Part shown: piece by piece, positions 26,338 to 35,059 of the stretch
Position numbering within the stretch: position 1 is the first letter of the stretch
Layout of the letters: every line of letters begins with the position of its first letter
Source: Ramlibacter albus
GTDB taxonomy: Bacteria > Pseudomonadota > Gammaproteobacteria > Burkholderiales > Burkholderiaceae_C
DNA length: 64,000 bases
Reading direction: 5' to 3'
Assembly (NCBI RefSeq): GCF_014297445.1
Contig: NZ_JACORU010000014.1
Coordinates: 62,001 to 126,000 of the forward strand
The notes under the pieces: model-generated
What the model was told of the DNA's origin: nothing
Database searches by the model: none
Seen by the model: the letters and a program-made list of their open reading frames with translations, nothing else
Translations under genes and position numbers: made by a program

Positions 26338-27693
26338 TCAAGCGCTGACCATGTCCTTCGGCACCACTCGCCCCATCTCGTCGCCGAAGCGCCGGCGCAT
26401 CACGTCGTCGAATGCTTCGCCGACCGGCGCGATGGTGCCGCCACCGCGCACGAGGTAAGCCGCCGGGTCGTCACGCCCCGGCGGCGATTCGCCCTTCGCC
26501 ACGCCGGCCGCCGACTGCAGCATCAACCGGCGGAAGTGCACCACCGCCACATCCGTGGGCCCGAGCAGCTCGCGCGTGCGGTCCGCGATGCGGCCCTGGC
26601 TGTCCTGGATCGCGGCGTCCTGCTCCGACACACCCTCGATGCCGGTGAAGTTCTCCAGCTTCTGCATGCGCCGGTCCATCAGGTACTCGTTGCCGCGGTT
26701 GCGCACGGGGACGTAGTTCGCATCGCGTGCGGGGTAGACCGCGCCCCCCGTCACATAGGACGAGCGCTCCTGCTCGGTCAGCGGCCGCTCGGGGTTCCAC
26801 GAGTAGCAGAAGATCCAGCACGAGTGGTCGTCGATCGGCACCCAGCTCTGGCCGTGGTACGTCTGGCCCTCGGTGGCGCTCGGCGTGTAGCCGTGGCAGG
26901 GCATCAGGTACTGCGCGATGCGCCAGTAGTGCTCGCCGGGGTCCGCCTGCCGCGACGCGCCGAGCACCAGGCCCGCCGCATGGCGCTTCACCTGGTAGCG
27001 CGGGCGCGGGTCCTCGCGCATCCAGCGCACGTGGTCCTGGCTCATCGTCCTGGCGTTGTAGCCGCGCACGGCACGCAGCGCGCGCTCGGCGAACTCCGCT
27101 TCGCTGCGCGCCACCGGCATGTGCAGGAAGGAGAAGTGCGCGGTGTCGATGCCGCCTTCGGCCGCCTGCGCCCAGTTGCATTCCTGCAGCTTCTTCGAAA
27201 CATAGCGGTGCTCACCGGGGACGAGCGCGAATTCCATCTGCGGCAACGGCGGCGGCTCGGCGCCGCCGGCAAGTTCGGCCATGTACGCCCACACCATGCC
27301 GCCCCACTCGCGCGTGGGGTAGGCGCGGATGCGCGCCTTGGCGCACATCGTCTGCGCGGTCTCCGGCGGCACGGTCGGCATGTCCAGGCACTGGCCCGTC
27401 ACGTCGAACTTCCAGCCGTGGTAGGCGCAGCGCACGCCGCCTTCCTCGTTGCGGCCGAAGTAGAGGTCGGCGCCGCGGTGCGGGCAGCGCGGCTCGACGA
27501 GGCCGATGCGGCCCTCCGAGTCGCGGAAGGCCAGCAGGTCCTCGCCGAGGATGCGCACGCGCACCTGCGGGCCGTCGCGCTCGGGCAGTTCCTCGGACAG
27601 CAGCACGGGGATCCAGTAGCTGCGGAACAGCTGCCCCATGGCCGTGCCCGGCCCGGTGCGCGTGAGCGTCTCGTTGTCTTCGCGGCTCAGCAT
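26338..27693 (-). CDS. Rieske-type aromatic ring-hydroxylating oxygenase, large subunit
   Basis: A 451-residue oxygenase. The Rieske [2Fe-2S] ligands are in CPHRGADLYFG and CAYHGW (Cys-x-His and Cys-x2-His, ~residues 68-91). The C-terminal catalytic domain carries the mononuclear iron region near GGIDTAHFSFLH. It resembles one-component-type oxygenases of the phthalate 4,5-dioxygenase group, which take electrons from a separate reductase; no reductase gene is in the window. It is the last gene of a four-gene operon whose genes are spaced by four bases or overlap by four. Confidence 0.9.
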   Translation of the reverse strand: MLSREDNETLTRTGPGTAMGQLFRSYWIPVLLSEELPERDGPQVRVRILGEDLLAFRDSEGRIGLVEPRCPHRGADLYFGRNEEGGVRCAYHGWKFDVTGQCLDMPTVPPETAQTMCAKARIRAYPTREWGGMVWAYMAELAGGAEPPPLPQMEFALVPGEHRYVSKKLQECNWAQAAEGGIDTAHFSFLHMPVARSEAEFAERALRAVRGYNARTMSQDHVRWMREDPRPRYQVKRHAAGLVLGASRQADPGEHYWRIAQYLMPCHGYTPSATEGQTYHGQSWVPIDDHSCWIFCYSWNPERPLTEQERSSYVTGGAVYPARDANYVPVRNRGNEYLMDRRMQKLENFTGIEGVSEQDAAIQDSQGRIADRTRELLGPTDVAVVHFRRLMLQSAAGVAKGESPPGRDDPAAYLVRGGGTIAPVGEAFDDVMRRRFGDEMGRVVPKDMVSA

Positions 27694-27697
27694 GGCT

Positions 27698-28684
27698 TCA
27701 CTGCGTCGTGACGGTGAGGCCGGCCTTCTTGACGAGGTCGGTCCAGCGCGCGGTGTCCTTCTCGATCAGCGCGCGGAATTCCGCGGGCGTCGCGGTGGCC
27801 ACTTCGCCGCCGACGGCCCCGAGCTGCGCCTTCACTTCAGGTGCTTGCAGGGCCTTCTGCAATGCCGAGACCAGCTTGGTGCTGATGGCCTGCGGCATGC
27901 CGGCCGGCCCGACGATGCCGAACCAGGGTTGCACCATCGCGGTCGGGTAGCCCACTTCGGCCATCGTCGGCACGTCGGGGAATTGCGGCGAGCGATTCGG
28001 TGCGGTGGTCGCGAGCACTTTCACGCGGCCCGCCTTCGACTCGCTGATCGCCAGGATGGCGGCCATGCTCGTCATCGCGACCTGCCCGCTCGCGAGCTCC
28101 ACGATCATCGGCGCCGAGCCCTTGTAGGGGATCGCCTGTGCATCCAGCTTGGCGGCCAGCTTGAACAACTCGAAGCTGAGGTGCGCGGTGGTGCCGACGC
28201 CGGGATGGCCGTAGTTGTACTTGCCCGGGTTCTTGTGCACCAGCTCCACGAGCGACTTCACGTCGTTCACGGGCATCTTCGAGCTCACGACGAGGAAGTT
28301 CGGCGACGCGGCCGCGAGGCCGATCAAGGTGAAGTCCTTCAGCGCGTCGTAGGGGAGCTTGCGGCCCAATGCGGGGTCGATGGCGAGCGACGGCACGGAG
28401 AACAGCAGCGTGTAGCCATCGGGCCTGGCCTGCGCGACGAAGGCGTTGCCGATGACGCCGTCGCCGCCCGGCTTGTTCTCCACGACGACGGTGCCGTTCA
28501 ACTCCTTGCCCAGCTGCTGCGCGACGACACGCGCGAACACGTCGGTCACACCGCCGGGTGCGAGCGGCACCACGAGCTTGATCGGCTTGTCGGGGAAGGC
28601 GTCCTGGGCATGCGCCGTCGGCGCAAGGGCGGCGGCGCAGGCGAGCGCGACGAACGCGCGGCGCAGGAGTGCGGGGTACTTCAT
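27698..28684 (-). CDS. Tripartite tricarboxylate transporter (Bug) periplasmic binding protein
   Basis: A 328-residue secreted receptor with signal peptide (ends AHAQDAFP) and the Bug signatures IKLVVPLAPGGVTDVFAR and VVVENKPGGDGVIGNAFV. The ATG overlaps the stop of the FAH-family gene by four bases, so it is translated with the catabolic enzymes. It probably brings in the aromatic or dicarboxylic substrate of the operon. The membrane partners TctA/TctB must be encoded elsewhere. Confidence 0.93.
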   Translation of the reverse strand: MKYPALLRRAFVALACAAALAPTAHAQDAFPDKPIKLVVPLAPGGVTDVFARVVAQQLGKELNGTVVVENKPGGDGVIGNAFVAQARPDGYTLLFSVPSLAIDPALGRKLPYDALKDFTLIGLAAASPNFLVVSSKMPVNDVKSLVELVHKNPGKYNYGHPGVGTTAHLSFELFKLAAKLDAQAIPYKGSAPMIVELASGQVAMTSMAAILAISESKAGRVKVLATTAPNRSPQFPDVPTMAEVGYPTAMVQPWFGIVGPAGMPQAISTKLVSALQKALQAPEVKAQLGAVGGEVATATPAEFRALIEKDTARWTDLVKKAGLTVTTQ

Positions 28685-29535
28685 GGCGTCCTCTCGTGGG
28701 CGACGGTGTTTTCGAGGCGGCCGAGGCCGCTGACTTCCACTTCGATGCGGTCGCCCGCCTTCATGAACAGCTGCGGCTCGCGCTTGACGCCCACGCCGGA
28801 AGGCGTGCCGGTGACGATCACGTCGCCGGGCCTGAGCGTCATCACGGTGGAGATGTAGTTGATGAGGACGGGGATCGAGAAGATCAGCTGGTCGGTGTTG
28901 CCGCGCTGCACCTCCTCGCCATTGAGGCGCGTGACGAGTTCGAGCCGCTGGCCGTCCTTGATCTCGTCGCGGGTCACCATCCACGGCCCGAACGCGCCGG
29001 TGCCGTCGAAGTTCTTGCCCGCGCCCCACTGCGTGGTGTGGTACTGCCAGTCGCGGATCGACGCGTCGTTGTAGGGCGCATAGCCCGCGATGTGCGACCA
29101 AGCGTCTTCCTTCGCGATGCGGCGGCCGCCCTTGCCGATGACGAGCGCGATCTCGCCTTCGAAGTCGAGCTGCTCCGACTCCGTCGGCAGCGGGATCGCC
29201 GCGCCGTGCGCCGTCTGCGAGGTCGGCCAGCGCGGGAACAGCGTGGGGAACTTCGTCTCGGCGCGCTTCGCTTCGAGGCGATGCGCCTCGTAGTTCAGGC
29301 CGATGCAGACGATCTTCTCGGGGTTGGGGATCACCGGCAGCAGCCGCACGTCCGCAAGGCGCAACGCGGCGCCGCGGTCGGCCGCTGCGAGGCTCTCGCG
29401 GATCGCGCCGAGGCCGCCCTGGCCCAGCGCGTCGCGCAACGTGGGCGCGACGTGGCCGAGGTCGACGATGCGGTCGTTGCCTTCGAGCGCGCCCCAGGAG
29501 GGCTTGCCATTGCGGGTGTAGCTGAGGAGCTTCAT
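28681..29535 (-). CDS. Fumarylacetoacetate hydrolase (FAH) family protein
   Basis: A 284-residue member of the FAH superfamily. It has the family core CIGLNYEAH and the metal-binding Glu/Asp in DFEGEIALVIGKGG and YNDASIRDWQ, plus the late TGTPSGVGVKREP. Family members cleave C-C bonds in acylpyruvates or isomerise or decarboxylate ring-fission products. Together with the Rieske oxygenase this suggests ring opening followed by hydrolysis of the product. The start codon lies four bases after the Hyi-like gene. The exact substrate is unknown. Confidence 0.9.
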   Translation of the reverse strand: MKLLSYTRNGKPSWGALEGNDRIVDLGHVAPTLRDALGQGGLGAIRESLAAADRGAALRLADVRLLPVIPNPEKIVCIGLNYEAHRLEAKRAETKFPTLFPRWPTSQTAHGAAIPLPTESEQLDFEGEIALVIGKGGRRIAKEDAWSHIAGYAPYNDASIRDWQYHTTQWGAGKNFDGTGAFGPWMVTRDEIKDGQRLELVTRLNGEEVQRGNTDQLIFSIPVLINYISTVMTLRPGDVIVTGTPSGVGVKREPQLFMKAGDRIEVEVSGLGRLENTVAHERTP

Positions 29536-29539
29536 GGAT

Positions 29540-30319
29540 CTAGCGTGTGGTGAAGGGGGCGTGCCAGCCGATGGATGCGAGCGTGCGGGTGGACGGCGCG
29601 TATTCGCAGCCGATCCAGCGGTCCCATCCCAGTTTCTCGAGCTGGCGGAAGAACCAGTGCAGGTCCAGCTCGCCCACGCCGGGCTCGTTGCGCCCCGGCG
29701 TGTTGCCGATCTGCATGTGGCCGATGTAGGGGTACACCTGCCGCAGCCGCTCGGTGAGGTTGCCCTCCTGCATCTGCACGTGGTACGTGTCGAAGCACAG
29801 CTTGATGTTGGGCTTGCCCAGCTCGTCGATGATCTGCGTGCCCTCGTCCAGCCGCGAGTAGAGGTACGCGGGAAACCGCGCGTTGCACACCGGCTCGATG
29901 ATGATCGTGATGCCCTCGCGCCCCGCGATATCGGCCGCATAGGCGAGGTTCTCCTTGAACACCGCCATGCACTCGTCGATGCGGTGGTGCGGCTCCAGGT
30001 TGCCGGCGAGCACGTGCACCATGGGCTTGCCGACACCCAGCGCGTATTCGATCGCGGTCTCGACGCTGCGGCGGCACTCGTCCTTCTTCTCGGGCAGGCA
30101 CGCAATGCCGCGTGAGCCGCCTTCCCAGTCCACGGGCGCGAGGACCTGCACGAGCGTGAGCCCGTTGTCCTTCAGGTGCGCCGCGAGCTTGCGGGCGGGG
30201 TATTCGTAGGGGAAGGCCACTTCCACGCCGGAAAAGCCCGCTTGCGCGGCGGCGGTGTAGCGGTCCCACATGGGCAGCTCGGTGAAGAGCCAGCGCAGGT
30301 TGGGGTCGAAACGAAGCAT
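29540..30319 (-). CDS. Hydroxypyruvate isomerase-like TIM-barrel protein
   Basis: A 259-residue AP-endonuclease-2-type barrel related to Hyi/OtnI. It shows FDPNLRWLFTELPMWDR at the start, the metal-site glutamate in IIIEPVCNARFPAY and conserved CFDTYHVQM and GHMQIGNTPGRNEPG. These enzymes isomerise 2-hydroxy-3-oxo acids. In this operon it may handle a side product rather than hydroxypyruvate itself. It is the first gene of the operon, divergent from the LysR-type gene with the inverted repeat in between. Confidence 0.88.
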   Translation of the reverse strand: MLRFDPNLRWLFTELPMWDRYTAAAQAGFSGVEVAFPYEYPARKLAAHLKDNGLTLVQVLAPVDWEGGSRGIACLPEKKDECRRSVETAIEYALGVGKPMVHVLAGNLEPHHRIDECMAVFKENLAYAADIAGREGITIIIEPVCNARFPAYLYSRLDEGTQIIDELGKPNIKLCFDTYHVQMQEGNLTERLRQVYPYIGHMQIGNTPGRNEPGVGELDLHWFFRQLEKLGWDRWIGCEYAPSTRTLASIGWHAPFTTR

Positions 30320-30381
30320 CCGGTACTACTCCTGGGGATGTCGGCTGCGGGCGCACCGCTTGAACCGCACTCTACGGAGCG

Positions 30382-30400
30382 CGATTGCCAAGCACAATCG
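30382..30400. promoter_or_regulatory. Perfect inverted repeat, probable LysR-type binding site
   Basis: CGATTG and CAATCG are separated by seven bases, giving a perfect 6-bp dyad that contains the T-N11-A core of LysR-family sites. It lies in the 113-base gap between the divergent LysR-type gene and the four-gene catabolic operon, ~60 bases before the operon start, where a LysR activator would normally bind. Confidence 0.7.
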
Positions 30401-30432
30401 AGAAATACTCAGTGCAGTTTTGAGGTTGGCTG

Positions 30433-31330
30433 ATGAATGTGACGCTCAAGCAGTTGCGGGCTTTCGTGGCGCTGGCCGAGGCGGGCAGCTTCACGGCGGC
30501 GGCGCAGCCGGCTGCACGTCACGCCGTCGGCGCTCAGCCTGGTGATCAAGGACCTCGAGTCCACGGTCGGGCTGCGCCTGTTCGACCGCACCACGCGGCA
30601 GACGCGGCTGGCACCCGCGGGCCGCGACTTCCTGCCTTCGGCGCGCAAGCTGGTGGAGGACTTCGCGCGCGCGATCGAAGGGCTGCGCGAGTTCCAGGGC
30701 GTGGAGCGCGGCGTGCTGCGCATCGCGGGCTCGCCCATCTACGCGGGCACGCTGGTGCCGGAGCTGGCGGCGCAGTTCAGCGAATTGCATCCGGGTATCC
30801 GCGTGCACGTCGTCGATGCGCTGACCGAGCAGGTTGCCGCGAAAGTGGCGAGCGGCGATGCGGACCTCGGCATCGCGCCCGAACGCGCGGTGCCGGCCGA
30901 AGTGGTGCAGGCGCAGTTGTTCCGCGACGACGTGCAGCTCGTGTGCCGGCCCGACCATCCGCTCGCCGCGCAGGACGCCGTGCAGTGGGTCGAGGCGCTG
31001 CGCCATCCCTATGTTTCGCTCTCGCCGGACTACGCGATGACGATGCGCGCGGACCTCGCGCATTTTTCCGAGAGCCTGACGCTGGAGCCCGAAACCTATG
31101 TCACCTTCATCACGACGGCGCTCGCCTTGGTGAAGGCGGGCAAGGGCATCACCGCGCAGCCGGCGCATGCGGAGCCGCTCGCCGCGGCGTATGGGCTCGT
31201 CGTGCGGCCGCTGCATGGCCCGCGCATCCAGCGGCGCATCTGCCTGCTGACGCCGCGCGAACGCGAGGCGTCGCCGGCGGCGCACGCTTTCCTGCAGTTC
31301 CTCGCGCGCCGCTTTCCGCAGGCCGCGTGA
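30433..31330 (+). pseudogene. LysR-type transcriptional regulator with a single-base frameshift
   Basis: A full LysR-type gene of about 298 codons is visible only if one base is removed. The first frame gives MNVTLKQLRAFVALAEAGSF and then breaks; the next frame continues as SALSLVIKDLESTVGLRLFD and on through a complete co-inducer domain. One extra C in the CAGCCGG at 30505-30511 (family sequence expects AAQRLHVTPSA) explains it. The break is inside the helix-turn-helix, so the product cannot bind DNA unless the base is a sequencing error. Its place opposite the catabolic operon makes it the operon's regulator. Confidence 0.85.
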
Positions 31331-31346
31331 ACAGCGGCTTACGGGG

Positions 31347-32294
31347 CTAGCGCGACGCTTCGTCGAGCAGCGCGACGTCTTCGGCCGAGAGCTTCAGGCG
31401 TGCGGCCGCGGCCAGCTCCTTCAGTTGCTGCAGCGAAGTCGCGCTGGCGATGGGCGCGGTGATCGCGGGCTTGGTGAGCTGCCATGCGACCGCCACCTGC
31501 CCGCACGTGGCGTTGTTGCGCTTCGCGACGGCGTCGAGCGCATCGAGGATGCGAAGGCCGCGCTCGTTGAGGTAGTTCTTGACGATGTTGCCGCCGCGCG
31601 CGCTCTTGGATGCGTCTTCGGGCGTGCGGTACTTGCCCGTGAGGAAGCCGGCGGCGAGCGCATAGAACGGGATGACACCCACGCCGTATTCGGTGCACAC
31701 CTGCTGCAGCCCGTCCTCGAACTCCTTGCGCGAGTAGAGGTTGTACAGCGGCTGCAGGGATTCGTAGCGGGCCAGGCCCAGCTTCTCGCTCACCTGCAGG
31801 GCGGAGCGCAAGCGGTCCGCGCTGTAGTTGGAGCAGCCGACGGCGCGCACCTTGCCCGCGCGGACGAGCTCGGTGAACGCCGCCATCGTCTCTTCCTGCG
31901 GCGTTTCGGTGTCGTCGTCGTGCGACTGGTAAAGGTCGATCACGTCCGTCTGCAGGCGGCGCAGCGAGTCTTCGACGGCGCGCCGGATGTACGCGGGGCT
32001 CAGGCCCTTGCCGGCGGGCATCGGCTTGCCGACCTTGGTGGCGAGCACCACCTTGTCGCGCTTGCCACTCGCCTTGAACCACTTGCCGATGATCGTTTCC
32101 GACTCGCCGCCGGTGTGGCCCTTCACCCAGTACGAATACACGTCGGCCGTGTCGACGAAGTTGAAGCCTTCGTCCAGCCACGCGTCGAGCAGGCTGAAGG
32201 AGGTCTTCTCGTCGGCCGTCCAGCCGAAGACGTTGCCGCCGAAGCAGATGGGCGAAACCTGCAGGCCGCTGCGGCCGAGCGAACGGTAGTTCAT
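31347..32294 (-). CDS. Aldo/keto reductase
   Basis: A 315-residue NADPH-dependent (beta/alpha)8 reductase. The catalytic tetrad is seen as Asp in FVDTADVYSYW, Tyr four residues further, Lys in LATKVGKP and His in LYQSHDDD. The N-terminus MNYRSLGRSGLQVSPICFGG is typical of the AKR11/12-like group. Substrate unknown. It follows the lytic transglycosylase gene by 11 bases and is convergent with the LysR-type gene (16 bases). Confidence 0.9.
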   Translation of the reverse strand: MNYRSLGRSGLQVSPICFGGNVFGWTADEKTSFSLLDAWLDEGFNFVDTADVYSYWVKGHTGGESETIIGKWFKASGKRDKVVLATKVGKPMPAGKGLSPAYIRRAVEDSLRRLQTDVIDLYQSHDDDTETPQEETMAAFTELVRAGKVRAVGCSNYSADRLRSALQVSEKLGLARYESLQPLYNLYSRKEFEDGLQQVCTEYGVGVIPFYALAAGFLTGKYRTPEDASKSARGGNIVKNYLNERGLRILDALDAVAKRNNATCGQVAVAWQLTKPAITAPIASATSLQQLKELAAAARLKLSAEDVALLDEASR

Positions 32295-32305
32295 GGTCGA
32301 GTCGA

Positions 32306-33586
32306 TCAGGATTGCATCAGGAGGCGCATCGTACGCTGCCCCACGCGGCGGCCCGGCGGCAGCCCCTTCTTCGCCCTCTCGGCCTCGATGGCATCGCGCG
32401 TGTTGCGGCCCATCACGCCGTCGGCCGTGACCTTGCCGTAGCCCTGTTGCACCAGCCACGATTGCAGCTCGCGCACCTGCGCGCGCGACAGGCCCGGGTC
32501 GTCCGTCGGCCACGGCGTGACGATGCCGGGGCCGCCCGCGAGCTTGTTGGCGAGCACGGCCACTTCCATCACGTACTTCTCCGAGTTGTTGTAGCGGAAG
32601 ATCGAGAGGAAGTTGCGCGACACGAGGAACGCGGGGCCCGGCAGGCCCACCGGCAGGAAGGGGAAGAGCTCCGGGTCGCCGTTGACCTGCAGCGGCACCG
32701 GCTTGCCCGCGGCATCGACGGCCTGCCAGCCCGCGGCCGCCCACGCGGAGGCCTTCTGCGCGCGATCGCGTTGCCGCGTGGCGTTGCCCCCGGTGGCGAA
32801 CTGGGCGCGTTCGGCGGGCGGCACCACGACCTCCACATACACGGGCGCAGTCGTGATCCAGCCGCCGCGCTTGACGAGGTGGTTGGCCGTCGACGCCCAC
32901 GCATCGCGTTCGGAGCCGACGATGTCGGCGACACCGTCACCGTCGCCATCCACCGCGATCTGCTCGAAGGTGTCCGGCACGAACTGCGTGCGGCCGAATG
33001 CGCCGGCCCACGAGCCGCGATACGTCTCGGGCTTGACCTTGTTGTCGCGCAGCAGGCGCACGGCGGCGTACGCACGTTCGCGCGAACTGCAGGTCTTTGC
33101 CGGGTCGGGGCAGGGGCGCAGGCACGCGAGCGAGATCGTGGCGTCGAGGATCGGGATGCGGCCGAGGGCGGGGCCGTAGTTCGTCTCGATGCCGTAGAGC
33201 GCGACGATGATTTCCTTCGGCACGCCGAATTGCGCTTCGATCCGCTGCAGTGCTTCGCGCTCGCGCGCGAGCACCGCGCGGCCTTCCTCGACGCGCTGGT
33301 CGTCGGTGGTGGCCGCGAGATCGTCCCACCAGAAGGTGGGCTCGGTGACTTGCACCAGCATCGACTGGCGCACGCGGTCGTCGTATTGCGCGGTGGATGC
33401 GTAGCGCAGGAAGTCCTCGCTGCGCAGGGGCCGTTGCGCGGTGTTCGTTTGCGACGCGAGCGATTGCACGCACGCCTGGAACTGCTCGGGCGGCATCGGC
33501 TGGTCCAGAGGTGCGGCGCGCGAGCAGCCGGCGGCAAGCACGGTGGCGGCGGCGAGCAGCCACCGCAGAGTCAGGGATCTGGGCAT
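32306..33586 (-). CDS. MltB-type lytic murein transglycosylase, lipoprotein with peptidoglycan-binding domain
   Basis: A 426-residue outer-membrane lipoprotein: the lipobox VLAAGC ends the signal peptide near residue 21. The catalytic domain has the glutamate in VALYGIETNYG (~residue 134) and the MltB-family blocks AGAFGRTQFVPDTF and DGDGDGVADI. A PG_binding_1 domain closes the protein (LSRAQVRELQSWLVQQGY...DGVMGRNTRDAI). It cleaves peptidoglycan to 1,6-anhydromuropeptides. The start could also be three codons upstream. Confidence 0.92.
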   Translation of the reverse strand: MPRSLTLRWLLAAATVLAAGCSRAAPLDQPMPPEQFQACVQSLASQTNTAQRPLRSEDFLRYASTAQYDDRVRQSMLVQVTEPTFWWDDLAATTDDQRVEEGRAVLAREREALQRIEAQFGVPKEIIVALYGIETNYGPALGRIPILDATISLACLRPCPDPAKTCSSRERAYAAVRLLRDNKVKPETYRGSWAGAFGRTQFVPDTFEQIAVDGDGDGVADIVGSERDAWASTANHLVKRGGWITTAPVYVEVVVPPAERAQFATGGNATRQRDRAQKASAWAAAGWQAVDAAGKPVPLQVNGDPELFPFLPVGLPGPAFLVSRNFLSIFRYNNSEKYVMEVAVLANKLAGGPGIVTPWPTDDPGLSRAQVRELQSWLVQQGYGKVTADGVMGRNTRDAIEAERAKKGLPPGRRVGQRTMRLLMQS

Positions 33587-33736
33587 GGTTCGCATGCTAC
33601 GGCTGTGGACGGGCGGCCCTTGTCGGCGCATGCCGACAGCCGCCATCCATCCTGTCTTTCGGCGAGCGGGGTGCCTCGCGCGTCTTTGAAGTGTGGGGCC
33701 ACCTTCGGCCCTTCACAACCTCGACAGGAGACCCAC

Positions 33737-34009
33737 ATGAAACTGCAAGCCATCACCCTCGCCGCCGCCATGGCCCTGGCCGGCTCGGCCTTTGCGGCGA
33801 CGTCCACCACCACGACGACCACCGTGCACCAGACCCCCAGCGGCACCGTGACGAAACAGGTGACGAAGGAGCGCCATCATCCCGCGCGCCATGTCGCGTA
33901 CAACCACCACCACCGCCACCACAAGAAGATCGTCGCCGTCGTGAAGACGCCGAAGCATCGTCACGTGGCGAAGGTGACGACCGTGCGCACGACGACGCGT
34001 GCGAGCTAA
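33737..34009 (+). CDS. Small secreted histidine-rich basic protein
   Basis: A 90-residue product with a signal peptide (MKLQAITLAAAMALAGSAFA), a run of six consecutive threonines, and a very basic mature part with ~13 histidines, including HHHRHHKK. An ideal AGGAG site lies before the ATG. The histidine clusters suggest metal binding or acid-stress buffering in the periplasm, but no family is recognised. Confidence 0.75.
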   Translation: MKLQAITLAAAMALAGSAFAATSTTTTTTVHQTPSGTVTKQVTKERHHPARHVAYNHHHRHHKKIVAVVKTPKHRHVAKVTTVRTTTRAS

Positions 34010-34017
34010 CGCGCAGG

Positions 34018-34488
34018 TTAGCGGAACAGCCTGCTGTACTCGAAGCTGCGCACCGCGGTGGCCTTGATCTTCGCTGCATCCGGATGGGCGGGGTTGATCA
34101 GCGCCACCGCTTCCTCCGGCACGATGACGGAGGGCACGAGCAGGATCGCACTCGCGCCGGCCGCGAGCCACTCGGCACCGAGCTCGGCGCTCGATTCACC
34201 CGCCGGGATGGCATCCCATGTCACCGGAAGCGCTTCGGGGGCGAGCACCTGCCGATTGCGCCACGCATGCTCGGGGACGTCGATGCGAACCACGTACCGA
34301 TTTCCCGGCAGCCCGGTTTCGGCCATGTGCGCGGCCGTCTCCAGCGCGGCCAGGGAAATCGTGAGCGTCGTGTAGAGCACCGGCGCGCCTGCGTTGTTCC
34401 AACGCCCCGGATACTGGGCGGCACCGGTGCCGCTCAAGTCGTCAGCCCTGTACTGCCGGGTCTCTTCGGCAATACGCCACAGCATCAT
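34018..34488 (-). CDS. RES-domain toxin
   Basis: A 156-residue RES-family protein. RES toxins deplete NAD+ in the cell by breaking it down. The conserved residues are present: Arg in LWRIAEE, the GRWNNAG block, Glu in ALETAAHM and Ser in LLVPSVIVPEE. The start is ATG 34488 (an ATGATG pair), overlapping the antitoxin stop by four bases as is usual for these operons. Antitoxin-first order and the co-encoded Xre/DUF2384 protein support the assignment. Confidence 0.92.
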   Translation of the reverse strand: MMLWRIAEETRQYRADDLSGTGAAQYPGRWNNAGAPVLYTTLTISLAALETAAHMAETGLPGNRYVVRIDVPEHAWRNRQVLAPEALPVTWDAIPAGESSAELGAEWLAAGASAILLVPSVIVPEEAVALINPAHPDAAKIKATAVRSFEYSRLFR

Positions 34489-35027
34489 TGGTAGGCACCG
34501 CTCTGCAGCGCCCCAAGCAGCCTGAGCACGACGTCGAGGCCGGTCCGTGTGTCGATCAGTTCCGACGACTTGCGCCCGCCCAGCGAAGGCTGCGGCGTTT
34601 CGAGCCAGCGACCCAACCACTTTTCCGTGTCGAATCCGCGTGCTTCGGGTGCGGTGGAATTCGCGACGATTTCGTGCGCTCTCGCCAGCAGCCTTGCCAC
34701 ACCGATGATGGCCTGCCCGCCCATGCCTGCAATCGTCTCGCCGGCGGCCACTTTCCTCTCGGCCGTCGCCTTGGGCACACCGAGCATCTCGAAGACGCGT
34801 GCCTGGGGTAGCCCAAGCTGGCGGGCGATGTCCTTCAGGATGGCGCTCGGCACGCCTTTGCGTTCGAGTTCGACCAGCTCCAGCGGCGTCGCGCGTGTGA
34901 CGACTTCCACGAGCTGCGCGAGGTCCTTGAGCGCTGGTTGGCGCGGCCTCGCCGTGTGCGGCTTTGAAGTCGCAGGCGTCGGTTGGTGCGCTCGGCGCGC
35001 GGGCATGGGAAGCGAGGCGGTCGTCAC
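34485..35027 (-). CDS. Xre/MbcA/ParS (DUF2384) antitoxin
   Basis: About 180 residues. The middle part is an Xre-like helix-turn-helix (PSAILKDIARQLGLPQARVFEMLGV), and the C-terminal DUF2384 toxin-binding domain reads SLGGRKSSELIDTRTGLDVVLRLLGAL. The frame is open through the upstream tRNA, so the start must lie below the tRNA terminator; GTG 35027 has the site GGGAGA six bases before it, whereas ATG 35006 has none. The N-terminal ~45 residues are Pro/Arg-rich and look disordered. It should neutralise the RES toxin and repress the operon. Confidence 0.88.
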   Translation of the reverse strand: MTTASLPMPARRAHQPTPATSKPHTARPRQPALKDLAQLVEVVTRATPLELVELERKGVPSAILKDIARQLGLPQARVFEMLGVPKATAERKVAAGETIAGMGGQAIIGVARLLARAHEIVANSTAPEARGFDTEKWLGRWLETPQPSLGGRKSSELIDTRTGLDVVLRLLGALQSGAYQ

Positions 35028-35059
35028 GAGGTCTCCCGGATTGGCCTGATATGAAGCTG

